Origin: Chloroflexota bacterium
Lineage (GTDB): Bacteria; Chloroflexota; Anaerolineae; UBA4142
Direction of reading: 5' to 3'
Length of the DNA stretch: 64,000 bases
Assembly: GCA_016219275.1 (NCBI GenBank)
Contig: JACRBM010000094.1
Coordinates: 38,587-102,586 of the forward strand
Positions within the stretch are counted from its first letter, which is position 1. The number at the start of each line of letters is the position of its first letter. Below, piece after piece: positions 43,128 through 52,004 of this stretch. The notes under the pieces are model-generated. The model was not told the DNA's origin and made no database searches. It worked only from the letters and a program-made list of their open reading frames with translations. The translations under genes were made by a program, and so were the position numbers.

Positions 43128-45043
43128 TGCTCTTACGACTCTGGCACAAGGAAACATTTCTGGCGCTGGCATTGCCGGCATTGACGACCACCTTTGGCTT
43201 GCAACTGTTGCGCGTGTTGATGCCCTCCTTCTTGTGGTATCTGGGCGATTCGGTTGAGTTGTCGTATGTTCTGCTCGGTCTGCTCGCGCTGGCGGTTTTC
43301 GGCGCGTCATTTCTCGCCGGCGCGTTTCGTCGCCGATTGGGACACGCGCGTGCATTGATCGTCGCGACGAGCGGCGTCGGCATCGCGCGGCTTGCCGAAC
43401 AACTATCCATCAACCCCGCGTCCGATTTGTTGTATGCTGTGGTGGGAACGATTCTGTTCATGTTTTTCTTTCCGGTGTATCTCGCCCAGATGCGCGCGGA
43501 AGGCGGCGACGCGATTCGCCGATTCGGTCGCGGCTTTTTGCTCGGCGTCGCGCTCGACACGACGATTCACGGCGCGCTCGGCACGCTCGATTTGAGTTGG
43601 CAAACGGACTGGGTCGCGTTGGTGTTCGTTGCGTTGCTCGTCGCCGCGCAGTGGGCGCTGTTGCGGCGTTTGCGCGCGGTGGGCGCGCCGGAAGATTACG
43701 CGAGCGCGTGGCGCGATGCGCCGCTCGTCGCGATCGGTCCATTCATTTTTGTTTCGCTCGTCATTTTGCAAAACCTCGCGCGCGTGACGACGCTGACCGG
43801 TTTTGCGCCGCCGATGGCGTTTGCGTTTCTCGTCGTCGCCAACGCGATCGGTCTCGCCGCCGCGCTCTTGCCCATCATCCCGGAACGCTCGACGATGTTC
43901 GCGGTGGTCGTGGCAACGGGCTTTGTCGCGATCCTGGCATCGCGCCCCGATCCGCAACCCGGTACGTCCGATTTGTTGTACTTGTTCGGCAACTTGCTTT
44001 TGTTTCCGCTCGTTACGTTGATCTTTGCCGGGTTGAGCGCGAAATCGTCGGTGGGCGAATTCACGCCGAGCGTCATCGCAAACGGGATCGGCTGGGTGAT
44101 TTTTGTCGTGTTGATGTTCGCGTATTACATCAGTTATGAAATGCGCTTGCCGTTTCCGAATACCTGGCTGCCACCGTTCGCGGTGATGCTGGTCGGCGTC
44201 GGCGCGATTATCGCGATGCGGACGATGCCACTGTATCCCGCTGCTGAGAGTTGGACGTCGGCAACGATTGCGTTTGTGCTTGTGCTCGTGCCCATTGGGA
44301 TGGCGATCGGTTGGCGCACGCCCGCGCCGGAAACTGGGAATGGATTTCCGGTGCGCGTGATGACGTACAACATTCACAATGGTTTCAACACGGACGGACG
44401 CTTGGACCTCGAATCCATCGCGCGGACGATTGAGCAAGGCAAGCCGGATGTCGTCGGCTTGCAAGAGATCGCGCGCGGCTGGGTCGTGGACAGTTCGGTG
44501 GACACACTTGCATGGTTGTCGCGACGTTTGAAGATGCCGTACATTTTCGCGCCAACGGCAGACCGCGTGTGGGGCAACGCGATTCTTTCGCGCTATCCGA
44601 TCAAGGCGTGGGGAAGCGAACCATTGCCGCCGCGCGATTTACCACTCAAGCGCGGCGTGATGTGGGCGCGGATTGACGCGGGCAACGGCGACGAATTGTT
44701 GTTCATCGCGACGCATTATCATCATGTCGAAAAGGACACCGCGATTCGCCAACAACAATCGCCAGAAATTGTGCGCGTGTGGAATCAACGTCCGCGCGTT
44801 GTGATGGTCGGCGATTTGAACGCGCGACCCGAGTCAAAGGAAATCGCAATGTTGCGCGAGGCGGGGTTGAAGGACGCGTTCGCGGCGATTGGGAACGGCG
44901 ATGGATTCACCTTTAATTCGGTCAAGCCGTACGAACGCATTGATTACATTTGGTTCTCACCCGACCTGAAGTTGAGCGATTTGATGATTCCGAAAAGTAC
45001 GGCGTCGGATCACCTGGGCATCGCGGTGACGGTGGGCAAGTGA
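43127..45043 (+). CDS. Polytopic membrane protein with C-terminal endonuclease/exonuclease/phosphatase domain
   Basis: 638 residues. About 11 hydrophobic helices span 1-395. An EEP domain follows from ~408: V-M-T-Y-N-I-H-N-G, L-Q-E-I (catalytic Glu) near 440, G-D-L-N-A-R-P near 562 and S-D-H-L-G near 627. EEP enzymes cleave phosphodiesters of DNA or lipids (sphingomyelinase, PI phosphatase-like). Anchoring suggests an extracytoplasmic lipid or nucleic acid substrate. ATG 43127 overlaps the previous stop. Confidence 0.82.
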   Translation: MLLRLWHKETFLALALPALTTTFGLQLLRVLMPSFLWYLGDSVELSYVLLGLLALAVFGASFLAGAFRRRLGHARALIVATSGVGIARLAEQLSINPASDLLYAVVGTILFMFFFPVYLAQMRAEGGDAIRRFGRGFLLGVALDTTIHGALGTLDLSWQTDWVALVFVALLVAAQWALLRRLRAVGAPEDYASAWRDAPLVAIGPFIFVSLVILQNLARVTTLTGFAPPMAFAFLVVANAIGLAAALLPIIPERSTMFAVVVATGFVAILASRPDPQPGTSDLLYLFGNLLLFPLVTLIFAGLSAKSSVGEFTPSVIANGIGWVIFVVLMFAYYISYEMRLPFPNTWLPPFAVMLVGVGAIIAMRTMPLYPAAESWTSATIAFVLVLVPIGMAIGWRTPAPETGNGFPVRVMTYNIHNGFNTDGRLDLESIARTIEQGKPDVVGLQEIARGWVVDSSVDTLAWLSRRLKMPYIFAPTADRVWGNAILSRYPIKAWGSEPLPPRDLPLKRGVMWARIDAGNGDELLFIATHYHHVEKDTAIRQQQSPEIVRVWNQRPRVVMVGDLNARPESKEIAMLREAGLKDAFAAIGNGDGFTFNSVKPYERIDYIWFSPDLKLSDLMIPKSTASDHLGIAVTVGK

Positions 45044-45375
45044 AAAGCCAGCGACTAAAAGTAAGAAGCAGAGCAAAAACCAACCCAATCCCGGGTACAC
45101 TTGCGCCCGCGTTTCCAGAGTATCGCCTGCGCGATCTGGATGCGCGTCGAGATGCGACCATCATTATTGAACGCGCGTTGGAACACGGGACACGCCAGGA
45201 ATTACAGTGGCTTTTTCAGTATTACTCGCCTGAACGTATCCAAAACTTTGTGCGCGAGGTCGGTGCGCGTCGTTTGTCGAAACGCGCGTTCAACTATTGG
45301 CGGCTGGTTTTGAACGTCCGTCGTTTCCGGCATGCGCCGTTTCAAGACCTACGCGCTGTGTTGTGGGGACGTTGA
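45040..45375 (+). CDS. Putative antitoxin partner (DUF6922-like) of the AbiEii-type toxin
   Basis: 111 residues from GTG 45040, which overlaps the previous stop (GTGA). The C-terminal half has L-E-H-G-T-R-Q-E-L-Q-W-L-F, Y-Y-S-P-E-R-I and R-L-S-K-R-A-F-N-Y-W, a small helical domain usually encoded directly before nucleotidyltransferase toxins. It starts one base after the preceding overlap and is followed 1 base later by the toxin gene. A regulatory antitoxin role is inferred from pairing. Confidence 0.65.
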   Translation: MKSQRLKVRSRAKTNPIPGTLAPAFPEYRLRDLDARRDATIIIERALEHGTRQELQWLFQYYSPERIQNFVREVGARRLSKRAFNYWRLVLNVRRFRHAPFQDLRAVLWGR

Positions 45376-45376
45376 A

Positions 45377-46030
45377 ATGTCAAAGCTCAAACGCCGTGTG
45401 TTGACGCCCACAGCCAAAGAATTGTTTGCCGTCTTGCGTGACTCTCCGCGGATCAAAGATTTTTTTCTCGCCGGCGGAACGGCGCTTGCGTTACAACTGG
45501 GACATCGCAGTTCGGTGGATTTTGATTTTTTCTCGCCGACCAACGCCGTTTTGGACGATTGGCGGCAGATTGTGATCACTGATCTGGAAGCAGAAGGAAA
45601 AGTGGAAATCCAAAGCCAGAATGATGGCACGTTGCTCTTGCGTTTTGAGAATGTGCCGATGAGTTTCTTCCGTTATCCATATCCGTTCATTGCGCCTCCG
45701 ATTGTTGAGGGCAATGTGCGAATCGCTGCGATGCTTGACATCGGCTTGATGAAAATGGCGGCGATCATTGGGCGCGGGCGCAAGCGCGATTTTGTGGATT
45801 TGTTTTTCATCGCTCAACAAATCTCGTTGGATGAGTTATTCCAACATAGCGCGGAAAAGTTTCCGAACGTCCGGGATTTCGCGCTCCAAGCCGCGCGCGC
45901 ATTGGTGTACTTTGCCGATGCGGAGGCAGACCCAATGCCGCGAATGTTTCAACCCGTTCAGTGGAATCGGGTGAAGAGATTTTTCGAGCGCGAGGTCGCG
46001 CGGATCAGTAAAGGGTGGGTCGGAATCTAA
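45377..46030 (+). CDS. AbiEii/AbiGii-family nucleotidyltransferase toxin
   Basis: 217 residues with the nucleotidyltransferase signature F-L-A-G-G-T-A-L-A-L-Q (30-40) and S-V-D-F-D-F-F (D48, D50 metal-binding), followed by M-L-D-I-G-L-M-K-M-A-A and K-R-D-F-V-D-L (about 132-139). AbiEii-type proteins transfer nucleotides, often to tRNA or other targets, and halt growth during phage attack. It is paired with the small gene before it. Stand-alone NTases of this family are also common, so toxicity is inferred. Confidence 0.8.
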   Translation: MSKLKRRVLTPTAKELFAVLRDSPRIKDFFLAGGTALALQLGHRSSVDFDFFSPTNAVLDDWRQIVITDLEAEGKVEIQSQNDGTLLLRFENVPMSFFRYPYPFIAPPIVEGNVRIAAMLDIGLMKMAAIIGRGRKRDFVDLFFIAQQISLDELFQHSAEKFPNVRDFALQAARALVYFADAEADPMPRMFQPVQWNRVKRFFEREVARISKGWVGI

Positions 46031-46090
46031 AGCGGTTTTTGTTACGAGTCTGCATGGCGCAATCGTGCGTAAAGATTGAAAAGGAGTTGC

Positions 46091-47062
46091 ATGTTCAACA
46101 ATATCAGTGAAGTTAAAACCGCGCTGGCGGGACAACAGTACATCGCGACGGATGAAATCGCGACCGTGATTTTTCTCGCGGAAAAATTGGGCAAGCCGGT
46201 GTTGGTCGAAGGTCCTGCCGGCGTGGGCAAGACCGAATTGGGCAAGGCGTGGGCGGCAATGGCGCAACGCGAACTGATTCGCTTGCAATGCTACGAAGGT
46301 CTCGACGAGACCAAGGCGCTGTACGAGTGGGAGTACGCCAAGCAGATGTTGTACACGCAACTCTTGCGCGACAAACTGCAAGATGTGTTGCGTGATACGC
46401 ACACGTTAGCGCAAGCCGCCGACAAACTCGCGGCGGAAGAAGACGTGTTCTTTTCGACGCGTTTCTTGTTGCCGCGCCCACTCTTGCGCGCGATTCTCTC
46501 CGAGAAACCCGTGGCGTTGCTGATTGACGAAATTGATCGCGCCGACGCGGAATTTGAAGCGTTCTTGCTCGAAGTGTTGAGCGATTTCCAAATCAGCGTC
46601 CCAGAGTTGGGGACGCTCAAAGCCAAGCACATGCCGTTCGTCATTCTCACGAGCAACAATACGCGCGAACTGTCCGAGGCGCTCAAGCGTCGTTGTCTCT
46701 ATCTCTTTGTGGACTATCCGACGAGCGAATCGGAATTGCGGATCGTCAAGCTCAAGGTGCCCGATCTCGCGCCGCAACTCGCGCAACAAGCGGTCGAGTT
46801 GGTGCAACGCTTACGGAAACTCGATCTCAAAAAACATCCGAGCGTGAGCGAGACGATTGACTGGGCGCGCGCGCTCGTCATGCTCAACTCGAAATCGCTC
46901 GATCCCAAAGTACTCGAAACGACGTTGAGCGTTCTGCTCAAGCACGAGCACGACATCCAACGCGCGCAGCGCATCGTCGGCGAGTTCAATGTGCGCGACG
47001 AAGACGACGACGAGGATCGCGGCGCGAGCGACGTGCGGCGGATTCGTCCGGCACGCAAATAA
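46091..47062 (+). CDS. MoxR-type AAA+ ATPase
   Basis: 323 residues with Walker A G-P-A-G-V-G-K-T (41-48), Walker B L-L-I-D-E-I-D-R-A near 143, sensor I S-N-N-T-R-E near 190 and R-R-C-L-Y arginine-finger-like segment. MoxR ATPases remodel or insert cofactors into partner proteins together with a VWA protein, encoded next. AAGGAG lies six bases before ATG 46091. The acidic tail D-E-D-D-D-E-D is unusual. Confidence 0.88.
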   Translation: MFNNISEVKTALAGQQYIATDEIATVIFLAEKLGKPVLVEGPAGVGKTELGKAWAAMAQRELIRLQCYEGLDETKALYEWEYAKQMLYTQLLRDKLQDVLRDTHTLAQAADKLAAEEDVFFSTRFLLPRPLLRAILSEKPVALLIDEIDRADAEFEAFLLEVLSDFQISVPELGTLKAKHMPFVILTSNNTRELSEALKRRCLYLFVDYPTSESELRIVKLKVPDLAPQLAQQAVELVQRLRKLDLKKHPSVSETIDWARALVMLNSKSLDPKVLETTLSVLLKHEHDIQRAQRIVGEFNVRDEDDDEDRGASDVRRIRPARK

Positions 47063-47143
47063 TTTCAGATTTCAGATTTATGATTTCAGATTTGCCTCTC
47101 GGCGGATTTTGAAATCTAGAATCTGAAATTTGAAATCTGAAAT
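47063..47143. repeat. TTCAGATTT/AAATCTGAA repeat
   Basis: Tandem TTCAGATTT words face complementary AAATCTGAAAT words on the other side of a 20-base centre. It fills the gap between the MoxR and VWA genes. Confidence 0.75.
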
Positions 47144-47152
47144 GGTGGAAAC

Positions 47153-48544
47153 GTGGATCAACGAATTGTAGAGTTCATCGCGGGCTTGCGCGCGGCGGGC
47201 GTGCGCGTGAGCATCGCGGAAAGCGCGGATGCGTTCCGCGCGATAGAACATCTCGGCATTCAAGAGCGCGACTTGTTTCGCTCGGCGTTGCGGACGACGC
47301 TCGTCAAGGATGCGTCCGACACGCCGGCGTTCGAACGCCTGTTCCCATTGTACTTTGGCAGCGGCGGTCCGCCGATGCTCGACCCCAACAAAGAGTTAGC
47401 GCCGGGCGATATGGAAAATTTGAAAGACGCGTTGCGCGATTTGCTTGGCGACAATGACAAGTTGCGTCAAATGATGCGCTATTTGCTCGAAGGGCAAAAC
47501 CCGACGCGCGAAGAAATGGAGCGACTGGGCAATCAAGCCGGTGTGCCGCTCGCGCGCCATCCGTACCAACAACAATGGCTCACGCGGCGCATGTTGCGTC
47601 AACTCGGCATGGACGAAGAGTTCAAAGACTTGATGCGGCAGTTGATCGAGAAACTCGAAGCGATGGGGATGAGCCGCGAGACGATGCAGCGTCTCGGACA
47701 AATGGCGATGGAGAATCTCGAACGACTCGAAGAACAATTCGAGCAGTACGTCGGCGCGCAGATCGCGCAGAATGCGGCGAAGGAGCCACAGGAGCGGAAA
47801 CCTTTTCGCGGTCCCGATCTGATGCAGAAACCGTTCGGCGCGTTGAGCGAACGCGAAATGGCGGAACTGCGTAACCAGGTGCGACGACTTGCCGCGCGCT
47901 TGCGCTCACGCGCGGCGTTGCGTCAACGGCGCGGCAAACGCGGCACGCTCGACGCCAAGCGCACGATTCGCGCGAACCTGCGCTATGCCAGCGTGCCAAT
48001 CGAACTCAAGCACAAACGGCGTCATCTCAAACCCAGGTTGATTTTGATTTGCGACGTGTCCACCTCGGTGCGTCCCGTCGTCGAGTTTCTGCTCAAGTTG
48101 GTGTACGACTTGCAGGATCAAATCAGCAGCACGCGTAGTTTCGTGTTCATTGACGACATCGTAGACGTGAGCGCGGAATTCGCGCAACGGCGTCCCGAAA
48201 CTGCGGTGCAACGCGTGCTCGACAATAACCCGCCCGGCTATTACAACACGAACCTGGGTTTTTCGCTCGTGCATTTCTGCAAGGAATTTCTCACGACGGT
48301 GGATCATCGCACGACGGTGATCGTGCTCGGCGACGGGCGCAACAACTATCTCAACCCGCGCCCCGACGCGTTGACCGAAATCAAAAAGCGCGCGCGCCGC
48401 GTGATCTGGTTCAACCCAGAACATCCGCGGCTGTGGGGCACGGGCGACAGCGACATGCACACGTACGCGCCGGTGTGCGATGCGGTGCACGAAGTGGGGA
48501 ACCTCGCGCAACTTGCGGAGGCGATTGACCGGTTGTTCGCATAA
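47153..48544 (+). CDS. CoxE-like von Willebrand factor A domain protein
   Basis: 463 residues. The N-terminal half is helical with charged linkers; the C-terminal VWA domain has the metal-ion-dependent adhesion site D-V-S-T-S (about 300-304). It matches CoxE/DUF58-like partners of MoxR ATPases. The start is GTG 47153. With the preceding AAA gene it forms a typical two-gene chaperone system; the client is not in the window. Confidence 0.85.
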   Translation: MDQRIVEFIAGLRAAGVRVSIAESADAFRAIEHLGIQERDLFRSALRTTLVKDASDTPAFERLFPLYFGSGGPPMLDPNKELAPGDMENLKDALRDLLGDNDKLRQMMRYLLEGQNPTREEMERLGNQAGVPLARHPYQQQWLTRRMLRQLGMDEEFKDLMRQLIEKLEAMGMSRETMQRLGQMAMENLERLEEQFEQYVGAQIAQNAAKEPQERKPFRGPDLMQKPFGALSEREMAELRNQVRRLAARLRSRAALRQRRGKRGTLDAKRTIRANLRYASVPIELKHKRRHLKPRLILICDVSTSVRPVVEFLLKLVYDLQDQISSTRSFVFIDDIVDVSAEFAQRRPETAVQRVLDNNPPGYYNTNLGFSLVHFCKEFLTTVDHRTTVIVLGDGRNNYLNPRPDALTEIKKRARRVIWFNPEHPRLWGTGDSDMHTYAPVCDAVHEVGNLAQLAEAIDRLFA

Positions 48545-48572
48545 AAAGTCGGGGCGACGCATGCGTCGCCCC
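48543..48572 (-). terminator. Terminator of the lipoprotein gene
   Basis: Perfect 22-base palindrome GGGGCGACGCA / TGCGTCGCCCC (48551-48572) followed on the minus strand by GACTTTTTAT. It lies 9 bases past the lipoprotein stop and also faces the VWA gene. Confidence 0.75.
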
Positions 48573-48580
48573 CAATGGTT

Positions 48581-49657
48581 CTAGTTGCACACCGAGAACG
48601 GCTTTTCAAAAACCTTGCCGTCTGGCGAGGTAAAGAACACCGTCTTGTTTTCCTGATCGAAGAACGCGACGCGCGCAACAAAGGGATCGCATTGATTGCC
48701 GGTCGCGCCGAGTTTCCAATATCCGAGCGACTTGTGATCGGTCGCGGCGATAGGGATGCTCGTCGTCACCGCCGTCGTTTCGCTGTACGAGCGTGTGGGA
48801 TTATCGCTCTTGTAGATGAACACGAGCCACTTGAAATTCTGCAACCTGCCCGTGATGTTCGCGAACGTCACCGTGAAACTCAGGTCGGTCTGGTGCGGCG
48901 CGGGGTCGGGCGAAATGTCCAGGTTCACGACGTACAAGCCGGGCGGAATCACGGGCGTCGGTGTGGGACCGACTGGCGTGCGCGTTGCGGTTGGCGGGAG
49001 CGGTGTTGGGATTTCGGATGCCGGGCAAACGCGCAATTCTTTTTCAAAGAGCTGTCCATCCGGTTTCATAAAGTTGACCGATTTATTGTCCTGGTCGAAA
49101 AAGCCCACGCGAATCACGAAATCTTCGCACGGACCGCCAACACCCAATTTCCACGAACCCAGACTTTTTTGTTCGCTCGCGCTGACGGGAATGCTCGTTT
49201 CGGTGCGCGTCGTTTCGGCGATGGATTTGGTACGGTTATCGCTCTTGAAAATGTACACGAGCCAGCGATAAGTCTGCGTCGCGTTCGTCGCGTTGACAAA
49301 CGTCGCGTAAAAAGTCAGGTCTTCGCCGCGCGGCGCGGGGCTGGGTTGCACGCGCACATCCGAAACATACAAGCCGGGCGCAACGACGACGGTGCGCGTC
49401 GGCGCGGGTGCGTTCGTCGGCGCGACGGTTGGCGTCAGCGTGTTCGTCGGCGCGATGGTGGGTGTGTTCGTCGGCGCGGCGGTTGGGGTGACGGTGGGCA
49501 ACAGCGTGGGTGATGCCGTCGGTACGTTGGTCGCCGTTGGCACGAGCGTGCGGAGCGGTCGCGTTGGCGGCGGCGGCACGGCTGTAGGTGCGGCTTCGCA
49601 TCCAACGACGAACAGGGTGAGCGCGAGCATCATGAGACGCGCAATCAGTTTGAGCAT
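48581..49657 (-). CDS. Lipoprotein with two tandem Ig-like (CARDB-like) domains
   Basis: 358 residues. Signal peptide and lipobox end V-V-G-C (Cys about 20). A T/P/A-rich linker follows (residues ~22-95, dominated by P-T). Two homologous domains of about 110 residues follow, each beginning P-G-L-Y-V and containing R/K-W-L-V-F/Y-I-F/Y-K-S-D-N and F-F-D-Q-D/E-N-K. This is a surface-exposed duplicated beta-sandwich; ligand unknown. A promoter and RBS (AAGGAG) lie upstream. Confidence 0.75.
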   Translation of the reverse strand: MLKLIARLMMLALTLFVVGCEAAPTAVPPPPTRPLRTLVPTATNVPTASPTLLPTVTPTAAPTNTPTIAPTNTLTPTVAPTNAPAPTRTVVVAPGLYVSDVRVQPSPAPRGEDLTFYATFVNATNATQTYRWLVYIFKSDNRTKSIAETTRTETSIPVSASEQKSLGSWKLGVGGPCEDFVIRVGFFDQDNKSVNFMKPDGQLFEKELRVCPASEIPTPLPPTATRTPVGPTPTPVIPPGLYVVNLDISPDPAPHQTDLSFTVTFANITGRLQNFKWLVFIYKSDNPTRSYSETTAVTTSIPIAATDHKSLGYWKLGATGNQCDPFVARVAFFDQENKTVFFTSPDGKVFEKPFSVCN

Positions 49658-49684
49658 GCTTTCTCCTTGATAGGTTTGTTTTGT

Positions 49685-49712
49685 ATTTTAGTCGAATCGC
49701 AAATAGCGTCAA
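49685..49712 (-). promoter_or_regulatory. Promoter for the two-domain lipoprotein gene
   Basis: Minus-strand TTGACG (49707-49712) and TAAAAT (49685-49690) with 16-base spacing. AAGGAG follows before the ATG. Confidence 0.7.
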
Positions 49713-49753
49713 AGCGCGGCTAGCGCGCCAATTTCTAAACTCAGGAGTTGCGA

Positions 49754-50989
49754 TTGTCTGCTTTAACCACTGAAACGATTTTGCGCGATTACGAAACGTA
49801 CGTGTCATCTGGCAGGACGAATTTCTTTCGCTCGATTGGATTACCGCTCATTCCCGGCAAGCGCGAAGGTGTGCGAATGTACGACCGCGAGGGACACGCG
49901 TTCATCAATTGCCGTTCGAGCGGCGGCGTGTTCAACCTGGGTCATCGCCCGCGCGCGATCATTGATGCGCTGAAACTCGCGCTCGACGATCTCGACATCG
50001 GCGATCATTTGTTGTTGAGCGAATGGCGCGCGCGGCTCGCGAAAAAACTCGCCGCGCTCGCGCCGGGCGATTTACGTTACTCGACGTTTACGCCCGGCGG
50101 CGGCGAAGCGATTGACGTCGCGATCAAACTTGCGCGCGCGTACACCGGTCGCCCGGGCGTGATCTATGCGACCGAGGGTTATCACGGTCACACCGGCTTT
50201 GCGCTCTCCGCGACGACCGCGCAGTTCCAAGCCAAGTTCGGTCCGATGATGCCAGGTTTTCGATCCGTACCATTTGGCGATGGCGACGCGCTCGAACGCG
50301 CGGTGAACGAAACGACCGCCGCAGTCATCTTTGAAACGATCCCAGTCACTGGCGGCATTCTGATTCCGCCGCCCGATTATTATCCGCGTGCGCGCGCGTT
50401 GTGCGACAAGTTCGGCGCGCAGTTGATTCTCGACGAAGTGCAAGCCGGGCTGGGTCGCACCGGTAAATTGTGGGCGCTCTCCGAGTGGAATGTCGTTCCC
50501 GATTTTATGGTGCTCGGCAAAGGACTCTCCGCCGCGATCTATCCGATCAGCGCGGCGATGTATCGCCCACACATTGACGCGCATTTTGCCGACGAGCCGT
50601 TCTTTCACTTGTCGTCGTACGGCGGCGCGGAGCTGGGATGCGTCGCCGCGTCCACGATGCTCGATCAAATCACCGCGCCCGGTTTTCTCGATAACGTAAA
50701 CGCGCGGGTGCAACAATTCGCGGACGGACTCGCGACGATGCAGGCGCGCTATCCCGCGCTCATCGCGGAGGTGCGCCAACGCGGCTTGATGATCGGCATC
50801 GAGTTGACCGATGCACTGCTCGGACCCGCGCTCACGCTCGCGCTCGCGCAACGCGGCGTACTCGCGAATTATGCCGGCGCGCGCGAAAGCACGCTCATCA
50901 TCATGCCACCGCTCATCATCGGCGCAGAAGACACCGCGCTCGTGTTGCGCGCGCTCGACGATGCGTGCGCGAATCTCGCCGGCAAGTAA
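49754..50989 (+). CDS. Class III pyridoxal-phosphate aminotransferase
   Basis: 411 residues from TTG 49754, 6 bases after AGGAG. Motifs: G-G-G-E-A-I-D near 114-120, Y-H-G-H-T-G near 140, I-L-D-E-V-Q-A-G-L-G-R-T-G near 224 (Asp to the PLP pyridine) and V-L-G-K-G-L-S-A near 253 (catalytic Lys). These define class III aminotransferases (ornithine/GABA/acetylornithine type). The substrate is not clear; neighbours give no pathway. Confidence 0.85.
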   Translation: MSALTTETILRDYETYVSSGRTNFFRSIGLPLIPGKREGVRMYDREGHAFINCRSSGGVFNLGHRPRAIIDALKLALDDLDIGDHLLLSEWRARLAKKLAALAPGDLRYSTFTPGGGEAIDVAIKLARAYTGRPGVIYATEGYHGHTGFALSATTAQFQAKFGPMMPGFRSVPFGDGDALERAVNETTAAVIFETIPVTGGILIPPPDYYPRARALCDKFGAQLILDEVQAGLGRTGKLWALSEWNVVPDFMVLGKGLSAAIYPISAAMYRPHIDAHFADEPFFHLSSYGGAELGCVAASTMLDQITAPGFLDNVNARVQQFADGLATMQARYPALIAEVRQRGLMIGIELTDALLGPALTLALAQRGVLANYAGARESTLIIMPPLIIGAEDTALVLRALDDACANLAGK

Positions 50990-51005
50990 TCGCGACGGGG
51001 GATGT

Positions 51006-51902
51006 GTGCGGACTCGAATCGTTCTCCGACTTGTCGCGGGGTTATCGCTAGGCGTTATGCTTGCGGCATGTCAAGCGATGCGTTGGCTGGACATACCGAC
51101 CGTGACGCCGACACCATCGCCAACCCCGTTCGCAACCGAGACACCGGCGTGGATGAGTTCGCGCGGCGCGGTCGCGACGAGCGAACCGCTGCCATCGCCG
51201 ACCGTCGCGGTGGTCAATCCCTTCGGCGCGATTACGTTCGCGCCGGGCGTGTTTGGCGATGCGCCCAATGTACGCGCGACTGAAACGTTCACGCAATTTT
51301 CCGAAGGCGTGACTATGGTGTACGCGCTCGCGCAAGTGGATCGCGCGTTCCCAGGATCGCGCTGGCGTAGCGTGTGGTACGTCAATGACAAGCCGCGCCC
51401 CGACCTCGCCGCGCGTGGCTGGGATATTGAACCCGGCTTGGCGTGGACGAATGTGTGGCAGGCGAATGGATTGGATGTCGGCAACTATGAAATCCATTTG
51501 CTCGTGGACGACCAGGTCGTTCAGAAAAATAGATTCACGATCAACCCGCGCGCACTGAACGCGCCAGGGTTTGGCGCGATTCGGTTCGCGGAGAATAGCC
51601 AAGACGACAAACCGGTCAACGCGCACCGTCCGACCGAGAATTTCAATCGGGGCATCAAAAGAGTGTGGGCGTTTTTCGATGTCGTGCGTATGTCCAAGGG
51701 TACCGCGTGGAAGTGGGAATGGTCTCGCAATGATACGCGTTTGGAAAATGTGGGCGGCGCGAAAATCTGGGATGCGGCGCAAAATGAAAAAGATTGGTGG
51801 CTGAGTCTGTTCAATGACAACCAGCTCGATCCTGGGACGTACACGCTCAAATTGTACATCGCCGATGCCTTGGCGCAGATTGGTACGTTCGTGGTGGACT
51901 AG
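51006..51902 (+). CDS. Lipoprotein with threonine/proline-rich linker
   Basis: 298 residues from GTG 51006 (GGGGG 5 bases upstream). The signal is R-T-R-I-V-L-R-L-V followed by a lipobox ending L-A-A-C (Cys about 19), then a P/T/S linker. Two beta-rich repeats of about 110 residues follow; each has a W-R/K-W-x-W/V-x-x-N-D element near its middle (Y-V-N-D-K, S-R-N-D-T). It is a surface lipoprotein in the same style as the one at 48581. Function unknown. Confidence 0.65.
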   Translation: MRTRIVLRLVAGLSLGVMLAACQAMRWLDIPTVTPTPSPTPFATETPAWMSSRGAVATSEPLPSPTVAVVNPFGAITFAPGVFGDAPNVRATETFTQFSEGVTMVYALAQVDRAFPGSRWRSVWYVNDKPRPDLAARGWDIEPGLAWTNVWQANGLDVGNYEIHLLVDDQVVQKNRFTINPRALNAPGFGAIRFAENSQDDKPVNAHRPTENFNRGIKRVWAFFDVVRMSKGTAWKWEWSRNDTRLENVGGAKIWDAAQNEKDWWLSLFNDNQLDPGTYTLKLYIADALAQIGTFVVD

Positions 51903-51990
51903 GGGCAGGGCTTGTCCCTGCCCTTGTTGCGGGCGTTATGGTTCAGTGCGGGCGACCACGCGGGCGACTACAAGGGTCGCCCCTACTTTT
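51902..51990. repeat. GGGCAGGGCTTGTCCCTGCCC and related inverted repeats
   Basis: GGGCAGGG-CTTGT-CCCTGCCC, then GCGGGCGACCACGCGGGCGAC with GGTCGCCCCTAC. It fills the gap before the PEP-synthase-like gene; frame before ATG 52005 runs through it and is not needed. Confidence 0.7.
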
Positions 51991-52004
51991 TGACGAGGAA
52001 TGAG

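Noticed and set aside
49754..50989. Glutamate-1-semialdehyde aminomutase (hemL)
   Set aside because: Only general class III motifs are visible; there is no haem-gene context and no diagnostic residue was recognised.
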